Part shown: in pieces, positions 17,832 through 26,285 of the stretch
Layout: each line of letters opens with the position of its first letter
Position numbering within the stretch: position 1 is the stretch's first letter
From: Crossiella equi
GTDB lineage: Bacteria > Actinomycetota > Actinomycetes > Mycobacteriales > Pseudonocardiaceae
Direction of reading: 5' to 3'
Assembly: GCF_017876755.1 (NCBI RefSeq)
Contig: NZ_JAGIOO010000001.1
Location: 5,875,786 to 5,939,785 of the forward strand
DNA length: 64,000 bases
Notes under the pieces: generated by a model
The model's input: only the letters and a program-made list of their open reading frames with translations
Databases searched by the model: none
What the model was told of the DNA's origin: nothing
Translations under genes and position numbers: made by a program

Positions 17832-18629
17832 GTGACCACCACCCCGGAACCGCCCCCCGCGCACGTGCGTGCGGCTTTCGGTGCCCGCACCGCGGAACCC
17901 GAGCTGGTCGGCTCCGGGCCTGCCTGGCTGTGCGGGGACGCGGTGATCCGCCCGGCGATGAACCCGTCCGAGGCCGCCTGGGTCGCCCAGACCCTGGACG
18001 CGCTGTCGGTGGAGAACCTGCGCCTGGCCCGGCCCCTGCGTTCCACCGATGGCCGGTGGGTCGTCTCCGGCTGGTCGGCGATGCGGCACCTGGCGGGTCA
18101 GCCCGAGCCCCGGCACGACGAGGTCGTGTCCGTCTCGCTGCGCCTGCACAACGCCACCGCCGAGCTCGCGCGCCCGCGTTTCCTCGACGAGCGCCGCGAC
18201 ATCTACTCCATGGCCGACCGCATGGCCTGGGGCGAGGACGGGGTGCCGCTGGACGCGGACAAGGGCGGGCGGCTCTTCGGCGCGCTCGCCGGGTCCCGCC
18301 GTCCGGTGCGGCTGCGGCCGCAGGTCGTGCACGGGGACCTGTTCGGCAACGTGCTCTTCGCGGGCAACGCGCCGCCCGGGATCATGGACTTCAGCCCGTA
18401 CTGGCGCCCGGCCGAGTGGGCTGCCGGGGTGGTCGTGGTGGACGCGCTCGCCTGGGGCGGTGCCGACACCGGGCTGCCGCAGCGCTGGTCGCACCTCATC
18501 GACTGGCCGCAGGTGCTGTTGCGCGCCTTGCTGTTCCGGCTGGCCGTGCACGCGCTGCACCCGCGGTCCACGGCGCAGTCCCTGACCGGGCTGGACCGCG
18601 CCGCGAACGTGCTGCTCGACCTGATCTAG
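17832..18629 (+). CDS. TIGR02569-type aminoglycoside-phosphotransferase-like protein
   Basis: This 265-residue protein is conserved next to moeZ in actinobacteria (Rv3205c in M. tuberculosis, from memory). It has a choline/aminoglycoside-kinase-like shape, with VVHGDLFGNVLF as the catalytic loop and GIMDFSPYWRPAEW supplying the metal-binding aspartate. The phosphate-binding glycine-rich loop is weak, so kinase activity is uncertain. GTG 17832 is chosen because the protein then begins with the typical VTTTPEPPP leader. The substrate is unknown. Confidence 0.75.
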   Translation: MTTTPEPPPAHVRAAFGARTAEPELVGSGPAWLCGDAVIRPAMNPSEAAWVAQTLDALSVENLRLARPLRSTDGRWVVSGWSAMRHLAGQPEPRHDEVVSVSLRLHNATAELARPRFLDERRDIYSMADRMAWGEDGVPLDADKGGRLFGALAGSRRPVRLRPQVVHGDLFGNVLFAGNAPPGIMDFSPYWRPAEWAAGVVVVDALAWGGADTGLPQRWSHLIDWPQVLLRALLFRLAVHALHPRSTAQSLTGLDRAANVLLDLI

Positions 18630-18649
18630 GCGGGCCGGCCGGGGCGCGG

Positions 18650-19552
18650 TCAGCTGACCCCGGCCAGCTTGGCGCTGGCCGCCCACAGCCGGGCGGCCAC
18701 CCCGGGGTCGGACCAGTGCTCGCGCACGCGTTCCAGCCGCGGTTGTCCGCTCAGACCGAAGGCCCGGGGACCCCACAGCTGGCCGCCCTCGGCGGCCGGG
18801 TCGAGAGCGGCGCGCACGGCGGGCCAGGCCCCGGCGTCCTTGCCCTGCACGAGCACCCGGGCGGGCTGGGCGAGCAGGGTCCGGCCGGTGGTGCGCTGGT
18901 GCACCGGGGGCCGGGACGGGGTGAGCGGGTCCAGGGCCCCGCCCGGGTGGTTGACCAGGCTCAGCGTGGTCGAGCCCTCGGCGCGCAGGCGGCGGTCCAG
19001 CTCGAAGGCGCACACCATCTGCGCCAGCTTGGACCGGGCGTAGGCGCGCATGGGCTGGTAGTCGCGGGTGGTCTGCCAGTCCTCGGGGTCCAGGCGGGCC
19101 GAGCGGGCGGTGAAGCTGCCGGTGGTGACCACGCGGCCCTGCGGCGCGGCCGCGAGCAGGGGCAGCAGGTGGTGGATGAGAGCGAAGTGGCCGAGGTGGT
19201 TGGTGCCGAAGGCCAGCTCGTGCCCGGCCGCGGTCTCGTGCCGGTCCGCGCCCTCGGGGAAGACCCCGGCGTTGCAGACCAGCACGTCCAGACGGTCCAG
19301 CCCGGCCGCGGCGGCGGGCAGCGAGCCCAGGTCGGCCAGGTCCAGGCGCAGGAAGCGCACCCGGGCGCCCGGGACGCGCTCGCGCAGCGCGGTCAGGGCG
19401 GCCTCGGCCTTGGCCGGGTTGCGGCTGCCCAGCACCACCTCGGCGCCCGAGCCCGCCAGCTGCTCGGCCACGAAGTAGCCGATGCCGGCGTTCGCGCCGG
19501 TCACCAGGATGGTCTTGTCCTCGGCGCGCGGCAGCCGGTGCACGTCCCACAT
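18650..19552 (-). CDS. Short-chain dehydrogenase/reductase
   Basis: This 300-residue SDR oxidoreductase has the cofactor motif TGANAGIG near the start, CNAGVF, a serine in TTGSFTA and the active-site YxxxK as YARSK. It looks like the retinol dehydrogenase/WW-oxidoreductase-like subgroup, but its substrate is unknown. ATG 19552 is used because the open frame upstream lacks SDR features. It is convergent with the TIGR02569-type gene and divergent from the nitrate reductase gene. Confidence 0.9.
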   Translation of the reverse strand: MWDVHRLPRAEDKTILVTGANAGIGYFVAEQLAGSGAEVVLGSRNPAKAEAALTALRERVPGARVRFLRLDLADLGSLPAAAAGLDRLDVLVCNAGVFPEGADRHETAAGHELAFGTNHLGHFALIHHLLPLLAAAPQGRVVTTGSFTARSARLDPEDWQTTRDYQPMRAYARSKLAQMVCAFELDRRLRAEGSTTLSLVNHPGGALDPLTPSRPPVHQRTTGRTLLAQPARVLVQGKDAGAWPAVRAALDPAAEGGQLWGPRAFGLSGQPRLERVREHWSDPGVAARLWAASAKLAGVS

Positions 19553-19791
19553 GGGACCGAACCTACTAGCGGTCCTCACCGCCTCGGCGCCAGTCCTGCG
19601 CGCGACTGTTGCCACGGCTGAAACACGGCGCCATCCCCCGGTTACCCCCGGCCCGTAGGTTCGGGGCTCGAATTCCTGTTCAGTTGTCGGGTTCGTCGCT
19701 GTCCGCACGTATCCCGTCACGTGAGGTCGGTCTCGTTCCGGAGGCAAATCGATCACGGCTGAGGAATCTGGTGTCGGGAGGTGCCGGGCGT

Positions 19792-21879
19792 ATGCAACAC
19801 GGTGCTACGGGGACTGTCACGGCGACCGCGACCCACTGCCCGTACTGCGCGTTGCAGTGCGGCATGGCGGTGAGCGGGACGGAGAGGCAACCCCGCGTCG
19901 ATCCCCGCGAGTTCCCGACCAACCGCGGCGGGCTGTGCCAGAAGGGGTGGACCTCGGCCGAGCTGCTGACCACCCCCGGGCGGCTGACCACGCCGCTGCT
20001 GCGGGAGGACGGGCGGCTGCGGCCGGTCAGCTGGGACACCGCGCTGGACTTCGTCGCGGACAAGCTCCGCGCGCTGCGCGCCGAGCACGGGGCCGACTCG
20101 GTCGGCGTGTTCGGCGGTGGTGGGCTGACCAACGAGAAGTCCTACCTGCTCGGCAAGTTCGCCCGCCTGGCCCTGGGCACCTCGCAGATCGACTACAACG
20201 GCCGGTTCTGCATGTCCTCGGCCGCCGCCGCGGGCAACCGCGCGTTCGGGCTCGACCGCGGGCTGCCGTTCCCGGTGACCGACCTGGACAACGCCGACGC
20301 CGTGCTGCTGGTGGGCGGCAACGTCGCGGAGACCATGCCGCCGTTCACCCAGCACCTGCGGCAGGCCGCCGACCGCGGCGGGCTCGTCGTGGTGGACCCG
20401 CGCCGCACCCCGACCGCCGAGCTGGCCAGCCTGCACCTGCAGCCCGCGCCCGGTACCGACCTGTGCCTGGCGCTCGGGCTGCTGCACCTGGTGGTGGCCG
20501 ACGGGCACCTCGACTCGGAGTACATCGCCAGTCGTACCAACGGTTTCGACGCCGCCTGGCGGATGGCCGCGCGCTGGTGGCCGGAGCAGGTCGAGCGCGT
20601 CACCGGGGTCAGTGTCGCCGACCAGCGCGCGGCCGTGCGGTTGCTGGCGAAGGCCAAGAGCGCGTACGTGCTCACCGGGCGCGGTGCCGAGCAGCACGCC
20701 AGCGGCGCGGACACCGTGTCCGCCTTCATCAACCTCTGCCTCGCGCTCGGCCTGCCCGGCACGGTGGGCAACGGCTACGGCTGCCTGACCGGTCAGGGCA
20801 ACGGCCAGGGCGGGCGGGAGCACGGCCAGAAGGCCGACCAGCTGCCCGGCTACCGGATGATCGCCGACCCCGCCGCCCGCGCGCACGTGGCCGGGGTGTG
20901 GGGCGTGGACCCGGACGAGCTGCCCGGCCCGGGGCGGTCGGCCTACGAGCTGCTGGACGCGCTCGGCCAGCCCGGCGGCCCCAAGGCGCTGCTGGTGTTC
21001 GGCAGCAACGTGCTCGTCTCCGCACCCCGGTCCAACCGGGTCGCGGAACGCCTCGGCGCGCTCGATCTCCTGGTGGTCGCCGACTTCGTGCTGTCGGAGA
21101 CCGCGGCGCTGGCGGACGTGGTCTTCCCGGTCACCCAGTGGGCCGAGGAGGACGGCACCATGACCAACCTCGAAGGCCGGATCCTGTTGCGGCAGAAGGC
21201 GTTGAGCCCGCCGGTCGGGGCCCGTGGGGACGCCGACCTGCTCGCCGCCCTGGCCCAGCGCCTCGGGCAGCCCGCCGAACGCTTCCCCACCGACGCGGAG
21301 ACCGCCTTCACCGAGCTGCGGGCGGCCAGCAAGGGCGGTGCCGCCGACTACTCCGGCGTCACCTACGACCGGCTGCGCGCGGGCGAGGCCCTGTACTGGC
21401 CGGTGCCCGACACCGCGCACGCCGGTACGCCCCGGATGTTCCTTTCGCGCTTCAACACCCCGGACGGCCGTGCCCGCTTCCACCCGGTGGACCACCGCGG
21501 CCCGGTCGAGCCGCCGGACACCGAGTTCCCCTTGTACGCCACCACCGGACGCGTGCTGCAGCACTACCAGTCCGGCGCGCAGACCCGCCTGGTCCCCGAG
21601 CTGAACAACGCGGTGCCGCACGTCTTCGTCGAGGTGCACCCGGACACCGCCGCCCGAGCCGGACTCGCGGCGGGTGACCAGGCCAGGGTCGTCTCCCGGC
21701 GCGGCACGGTCCTCGCCGAGGTGCGCACGGTGCCGAGCCTGCGCCTGGACACGGTGTTCCTGCCCTTCCACTTCCCCGGCGAGCAGCGCGCCAACCTGAT
21801 CACCAACCCCGCGCTGGACCCGGCCAGCCGGATGCCCGAGTTCAAGGTCTGCGCGGTCCGACTGGAGGCCCTGTCATGA
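19792..21879 (+). CDS. Assimilatory nitrate reductase, molybdopterin catalytic subunit
   Basis: This 695-residue molybdopterin oxidoreductase reduces nitrate to nitrite in the cytoplasm. A [4Fe-4S] site is visible at C16, C19, C23 and C49. The segment RFCMSSAA supplies the conserved cysteine expected to bind molybdenum, and the C-terminal dinucleotide-binding domain ends near FHFPGEQRANLITN. No twin-arginine signal is present, which supports an assimilatory (NasC/NarB) rather than periplasmic enzyme. Its stop overlaps the next ATG (21876-21879), so its flavoprotein partner is coupled. Nitrite made here would feed NirBD encoded 12 kb away. Confidence 0.9.
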   Translation: MQHGATGTVTATATHCPYCALQCGMAVSGTERQPRVDPREFPTNRGGLCQKGWTSAELLTTPGRLTTPLLREDGRLRPVSWDTALDFVADKLRALRAEHGADSVGVFGGGGLTNEKSYLLGKFARLALGTSQIDYNGRFCMSSAAAAGNRAFGLDRGLPFPVTDLDNADAVLLVGGNVAETMPPFTQHLRQAADRGGLVVVDPRRTPTAELASLHLQPAPGTDLCLALGLLHLVVADGHLDSEYIASRTNGFDAAWRMAARWWPEQVERVTGVSVADQRAAVRLLAKAKSAYVLTGRGAEQHASGADTVSAFINLCLALGLPGTVGNGYGCLTGQGNGQGGREHGQKADQLPGYRMIADPAARAHVAGVWGVDPDELPGPGRSAYELLDALGQPGGPKALLVFGSNVLVSAPRSNRVAERLGALDLLVVADFVLSETAALADVVFPVTQWAEEDGTMTNLEGRILLRQKALSPPVGARGDADLLAALAQRLGQPAERFPTDAETAFTELRAASKGGAADYSGVTYDRLRAGEALYWPVPDTAHAGTPRMFLSRFNTPDGRARFHPVDHRGPVEPPDTEFPLYATTGRVLQHYQSGAQTRLVPELNNAVPHVFVEVHPDTAARAGLAAGDQARVVSRRGTVLAEVRTVPSLRLDTVFLPFHFPGEQRANLITNPALDPASRMPEFKVCAVRLEALS

Positions 21880-23342
21880 GCGCTCGCCGAGTCGTCGTCA
21901 TCGGGTACGGGATGGCCGGGGCGCGGGTGGCCGAGGAGGTCCGCCGCCGCGACCCCGCCGGCGAGCGCATCGCGCTCACCGTGCTCGGCGAGGAGCCCGA
22001 GCCCGCCTACAACCGCGTGCTGCTGTCGAACGTGCTCGCCGGGGCGCTGGACGCCTCGGCCGTGCGGCTGCACGACGAGGCCTGGGGCGGTACCAACGCG
22101 GTCGAGGTGCGCACCGGCGTGCGGGTGGCCGAGCTGGACCGGCGCGAGCGCGTGGTGCGGTTGCACGGTGGTGAGGAGATCCCGTACGACGCGGTGGTGC
22201 TGGCCACCGGCAGCCGCGCCTGGCTGCCGCCGACCGACGGCCTGCTGGACGAGGACGGCGCCCCCGCCCCCGGGGTGGTGGCCTTCCGCACCCTCCAGGA
22301 CTGCGTGCGCATCGCCGAGCAGGCCAAGCCCGGCGCGCCGGTCGCGGTGCTCGGCGGCGGGCTGCTCGGCCTGGAGGCCGCCCGCGGCCTGGCCGGGCGC
22401 GGCAACCTGGTCACCGTGGTGCACCCGGTCGGGCACGTGATGGAGCGGCAGCTCGACGCCGCCGCCGGGCGCGTGCTCACCAGGACCCTGGAGGGCCTGG
22501 GCATCGAGTTCCGGCTCGGCGTGCTGGCCGCCGGGTACGTGCCCGGCGACGGGCTCAAGCTCGACGACGGCAGCAGCGTGCCCGCCGACCTCGTGGTGGT
22601 CTCCGCGGGTGTGCGCGCGGAGACCTCGCTCGCCGAGGCCGCCGGGCTGGCCTGCGACCGGGGTGTGCTGGTCGACGACGCCCTGCGCACAAACGATTCC
22701 CGGGTCTACGCCATCGGCGACTGCGCCAGCCACCCGGGCACGGTCAGCGGTCTGGTGCAGCCCGCGTGGGAGCAGGCCGCGGTGGTCGCCGACCTGCTCA
22801 CCGGCACCAACCCGGCCAGCCGCTACCGGGGCACCCCCGTGGTCACCCGGCTCAAGGCGCGCGATGTCGACCTGGCCGCGCTGGGCGAGGTGCACTGCGA
22901 GGTGGACACCCCGGGCGCGGAGGTGCTGCGTCTGGAGGACCCGGCGCGCGGCCGCTACGCCAAGCTCGTGCTGCGCGAGGACAGGGTGGCGGGCGCGATC
23001 GTGCTCGGCGCCCCGGACGCGGCCGCCGCGATCACCCAGCTCTACGACCGCGGCCTGCCCGCCCCCGCCGACCGGCTGGGCCTGCTGCTGGGCCGCGCGG
23101 CCGCGGGCAGCGGGCAGGCCAGCCCGGCCGACCTGCCCGCCGCGGCCGTGGTGTGCCGGTGCAACACGGTGAGCAAGGGCCAGCTGGTCACCGCGTGGAA
23201 GGCGGGCGCGCGCACGCTCGGCGCGGTGGCCGACGGCACCCGTGCCACCACCGGGTGCGGCGGCTGCAAGGACGCGGTGTGCGGCATCCTCGACTGGCTC
23301 GGCAGGCAGGACACCGCCGCGCCCGCCGGGCAGAGCGCCTGA
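21876..23342 (+). CDS. FAD/NAD(P)H oxidoreductase with BFD-like [2Fe-2S] domain (nitrate reductase electron-transfer partner)
   Basis: This 488-residue flavoprotein has an FAD-binding GYGMAGARVAEE, an NAD(P)H-binding LGGGLLGLEAARGLAG and the FAD-closing YAIGDCASH. A C-terminal BFD-like iron-sulfur domain has cysteines at VCRCNTV and TGCGGCKDAVC. It resembles the N-terminal half of NirB but lacks a sirohaem domain. Because its ATG overlaps the nitrate reductase stop, it most likely passes electrons from NAD(P)H to that enzyme, as NasB-type subunits do. The exact donor is inferred. Confidence 0.85.
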   Translation: MSARRVVVIGYGMAGARVAEEVRRRDPAGERIALTVLGEEPEPAYNRVLLSNVLAGALDASAVRLHDEAWGGTNAVEVRTGVRVAELDRRERVVRLHGGEEIPYDAVVLATGSRAWLPPTDGLLDEDGAPAPGVVAFRTLQDCVRIAEQAKPGAPVAVLGGGLLGLEAARGLAGRGNLVTVVHPVGHVMERQLDAAAGRVLTRTLEGLGIEFRLGVLAAGYVPGDGLKLDDGSSVPADLVVVSAGVRAETSLAEAAGLACDRGVLVDDALRTNDSRVYAIGDCASHPGTVSGLVQPAWEQAAVVADLLTGTNPASRYRGTPVVTRLKARDVDLAALGEVHCEVDTPGAEVLRLEDPARGRYAKLVLREDRVAGAIVLGAPDAAAAITQLYDRGLPAPADRLGLLLGRAAAGSGQASPADLPAAAVVCRCNTVSKGQLVTAWKAGARTLGAVADGTRATTGCGGCKDAVCGILDWLGRQDTAAPAGQSA

Positions 23343-23466
23343 CCCCGTCACCCGCCCGGCCCCGTCCGAGTTGACCAGCGCGACCCGCTCGTTCGTGCGA
23401 GGCTGCCCGACCCCGGCCGCTGCTATACAGGAATTGCTTGGGAAATAAGCGATTTCGGGGGTTCCG

Positions 23467-24747
23467 ATGGCATACGCGCACGAACTCCGCCTGGCCGCCG
23501 CCCTGCGCGCGGAGCAGTTCACGGTGTGGCTGCTCCGCCAGTTCGGGGACGTCCTGGGGGAGGTGAGCAAACCCCGCGCCGGGGAGTCGCCGTACCCGCT
23601 CTACGCCGCGCTGCGCGCCCGGGAACCGTTGCTGCGCAGCCGGACCGGGCTCTGGACGGCCGCGCGTTACCGCACCGCGAACGCGCTGCTCCGGGACCGG
23701 CGGTTCGGCGTGCGCGGGGTGGGCGGACAGCTGCGCGCCGGGGCCGTGGGCGCCGCGGCGGACGGCCTGGACCTGGACATGGCGCTCGGGGTGGACCCGC
23801 CGGTGCAGACCCGGATGCGGCGGCTGATGAACTTCTCCTTCGCGCCGAGCGCGAACGCGAGGTACCGCGACCGGGTGGAAAGAACAGTCGAACGGGTGGT
23901 GGACCGCGCGGAACACCGCGGTTCTTTTGACCTCGTCACCGATTTCGCCCAGCCCATTCCACTGCTGGTGATCACCGACATCATCGGGGTGCCGCCCGAG
24001 CACCGCGAGCGGGTCAGCGCGTGCGCCACCCGGCTGAGCGCGCTCGGCGAGCGGCTGGAGCGCGTGGGCACACTGCGCGCGGCCCGCGCGCTGCTGGTCG
24101 AGCTCAAGGACCTGTTCGCCGGGATCCTCCAGCGGCGCCGTGCCGAAGGCGTGGACGAGCACCCGACCGACCTGGTCGGCTCGCTGCTGCTGACCGCCAC
24201 CCGCGAGGAGGTGCCGCTGGCCGAGATGCAGGCCGTGCTGGTCACCGCGCTGATCGCGGGCTCGGAGAACACGGTCAACTCCCTCGGCAACGCCGTGCTC
24301 GCGCTGCTGGCGCACCCCGGGCAGTGGGACCGCCTGGTCGCCGACCCGGACCTCGCGCTCGGCGCCTTCGACGAGGCCATGCGCTACGACGCGGCCACGC
24401 TCGTCGTCTCCCGCACCGCGCACGAGGACCTGGAGTTCGAGGGCACCCACCTGCCCGCCGACTCGACCGTGCTGGTGCTGCTCGGCGCGGCCAACCACGA
24501 TCCGGAGCGCTTCGAGGCCCCGGAGCGCTTCGACATCACCCGGGCCAACGCCGGCGACCACCTCACGTTCACCGCGGGCCGCTACTTCTGCGTCGGCGCC
24601 CCGCTGTCCCGGCTGGAGGGCGAGCTGGCGCTGCGCGCGCTGGCGCGGCGGCTGCCCGGCCTGCGCCGCGCCGGGGATCCGGTGCACCGCCGCTCGGCCG
24701 GGTTCCGCGGCCTGGCCGGACTGCCGCTGGTTGGTGCCATCGGGTGA
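23467..24747 (+). CDS. Cytochrome P450
   Basis: This 426-residue soluble bacterial P450 has the I-helix AGSENT (residues 264-269), the K-helix ExxR (E303-R306) and the haem loop FTAGRYFCVG with the ligand at Cys375. The usual histidine two residues before the cysteine is a tyrosine, which is atypical but tolerated. No ferredoxin or ferredoxin reductase gene is adjacent, so it would borrow redox partners. A GGGGG tract precedes the ATG. It stands alone between the nitrate reductase genes and the six-gene operon, and its substrate is unknown. Confidence 0.9.
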   Translation: MAYAHELRLAAALRAEQFTVWLLRQFGDVLGEVSKPRAGESPYPLYAALRAREPLLRSRTGLWTAARYRTANALLRDRRFGVRGVGGQLRAGAVGAAADGLDLDMALGVDPPVQTRMRRLMNFSFAPSANARYRDRVERTVERVVDRAEHRGSFDLVTDFAQPIPLLVITDIIGVPPEHRERVSACATRLSALGERLERVGTLRAARALLVELKDLFAGILQRRRAEGVDEHPTDLVGSLLLTATREEVPLAEMQAVLVTALIAGSENTVNSLGNAVLALLAHPGQWDRLVADPDLALGAFDEAMRYDAATLVVSRTAHEDLEFEGTHLPADSTVLVLLGAANHDPERFEAPERFDITRANAGDHLTFTAGRYFCVGAPLSRLEGELALRALARRLPGLRRAGDPVHRRSAGFRGLAGLPLVGAIG

Positions 24748-24754
24748 CACGGAG

Positions 24755-24783
24755 TTGACTCACCGACATCGTCTGGCTACGCA
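24755..24783 (+). promoter_or_regulatory. Possible promoter of the six-gene protease/kinase/vWA operon
   Basis: A TTGACT hexamer (24755-24760) is followed after 17 bases by TACGCA (24778-24783). This is good -35 spacing with only a weak -10 match. It sits 18 bases before the ATG of the protease gene, so the leader would be very short. Confidence 0.35.
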
Positions 24784-24800
24784 ACGTACCGTCAGGCGCT

Positions 24801-26285
24801 ATGGGGGCCGGAACTGGGGACTCGGCCGCCGGTGACCGGGCGGAGCAGCCCTGGCGGCTGCGCCTGCGCACCGGCGCGCACGTGCTGGGCGGCGGATCGC
24901 TGCTCGGCGGGCGTTACGTGCTCACGTGCGCCCACGTGCTGCCCGGCCGGGACGCCGAGGTCGAGGTCGACTTCTGCGGCACCCGGCAGGCCCGGGGCAC
25001 GACCGCGGCGGTGGTCGCGGACTGCCACTTCCCCGAGGACGAGGACGGCACCGGCGACCTCGCGCTGCTTGAGCTGGCCGAGCCCCGCCCGGACGGCTGG
25101 GGCGTGCGGCTGCGCGCCGGGCGCTGTGCCCCCGGCCGCCTGGTGACCGCCTACGGCTTCCCCGAGGGCGCGCCGCACGGCATGTGGGCGCGCGCCGAGC
25201 TGTCCCGGCACGCCGGTCCGCACGCGGCCTGGCGGCAGCTGGACGCCTTGCGCGGCAACCGGATCCGCTCCGGCTTCAGCGGTGCGGGCGTGCTCGACGA
25301 GGAGGTCGGCGCCCTGCTCGGCGTGGTGGTCACCGCCTTCCCCGAGCAGGACTCGGCCTGGATGCTGCCGGTCGCGGAGATCCTCCGGTACCTGCCGGTG
25401 GTCGGCGAGTACACCGACACCGGCCCGCTGCCCCACGACGGCGTGCGCGACTTCCTGCGCCGCAGCCTGCCCGGCCAGGTCGCCTTCATCGTGCTCGGCG
25501 CCTCCGACAGCGCGACCTCCCGGGTGCTGGCCGAGGCGGTGGAGGGCGCCGAGCAGCCGGTGGTGGTCGTGGACGTCACCGGGCGCACCCCGGGCGAGGT
25601 GTCGCGGCACCTGGCCGCCGAGGGCCTGCGCGTGGGCAGCCCGATCGAAGCGCCGGTCGCTCTGGTCGCGGTCGGCATTGACGAGTCCTCCCAGCCGGAA
25701 CGCCTGGTCAGCGAGGTGCTGGACCCGCTGGCCGACCAGGGCGCCGCCGTGCTGTTCGGCTTCCGGCACGACAGCTCGGCCAGCCTCGCGGTGCTGCGCT
25801 CGCAGCGCGCCGAGGTCCGGCCGGTGCGCACGGACAGCCTGGTGCTGCGGCTGGCCGACCTGGCCACGCTGGAGGAGGAGGTCCGCGTGCTGTGGGGCCA
25901 GGACGAGCCGAGGTTCGCCGGGGTGCCCGAGCCCCGGGACCGGGCGGGCGGGCTGCGCCCGCTGCTGAGCGCGGTGCGCAGGCTGTCCCCGGCCGCGCGG
26001 GCCGAGCACCTGGCCGACTGCGCGCGCCGGGTCGAGCGTGCGCTGCACAAGGCCGAGGCCGAGCGCGACCGGCTGCGCGGGCACCGGGACCGGCTGCGCG
26101 AGCTGCGCGGGCTGGCCCAGGCCTACCAGCGGCTGGCCGCCGAGCACGGGCTGGCCGAGGACGAGGAGCTGGACACCGCCTACCGCGCCGCGCTCGGCCT
26201 GCTCCAGGTCCGGCCGTGCGTGCTGGCCGAGGCCGAGGCGGCGGTGCACGGCTACCGGGACGCGGTCGTGCGGAGGTGCCGGTGA
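24801..26285 (+). CDS. Trypsin-like serine protease with C-terminal coiled-coil (system gene 1)
   Basis: The first 200 residues are a trypsin-like protease with a complete triad: His45 in LTCAHV, Asp86 in GDLALLEL and Ser160 in GFSGAG. There is no signal peptide, so it should act in the cytoplasm. A middle Rossmann-like region begins VLGASDSATSR, where a P-loop might once have been, and lacks a proper Walker lysine. The last 120 residues are rich in Leu/Arg/Glu with heptad character (coiled coil). Its stop overlaps the next GTG (GTGA). Such cytoplasmic trypsin-like proteases are hallmark parts of actinobacterial conflict-type gene sets; the cleavage target is unknown. Confidence 0.85.
   Translation: MGAGTGDSAAGDRAEQPWRLRLRTGAHVLGGGSLLGGRYVLTCAHVLPGRDAEVEVDFCGTRQARGTTAAVVADCHFPEDEDGTGDLALLELAEPRPDGWGVRLRAGRCAPGRLVTAYGFPEGAPHGMWARAELSRHAGPHAAWRQLDALRGNRIRSGFSGAGVLDEEVGALLGVVVTAFPEQDSAWMLPVAEILRYLPVVGEYTDTGPLPHDGVRDFLRRSLPGQVAFIVLGASDSATSRVLAEAVEGAEQPVVVVDVTGRTPGEVSRHLAAEGLRVGSPIEAPVALVAVGIDESSQPERLVSEVLDPLADQGAAVLFGFRHDSSASLAVLRSQRAEVRPVRTDSLVLRLADLATLEEEVRVLWGQDEPRFAGVPEPRDRAGGLRPLLSAVRRLSPAARAEHLADCARRVERALHKAEAERDRLRGHRDRLRELRGLAQAYQRLAAEHGLAEDEELDTAYRAALGLLQVRPCVLAEAEAAVHGYRDAVVRRCR

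Noticed and set aside
19600-19660. GlnR box before the nitrate reductase gene
   Set aside because: A GAAAC and a GTTAC occur but with wrong spacing; the match is no better than chance.
23467-24747. P450 as a tailoring enzyme of the terpene operon
   Set aside because: It lies 20 kb away on the other strand with many unrelated genes between; nothing links them.
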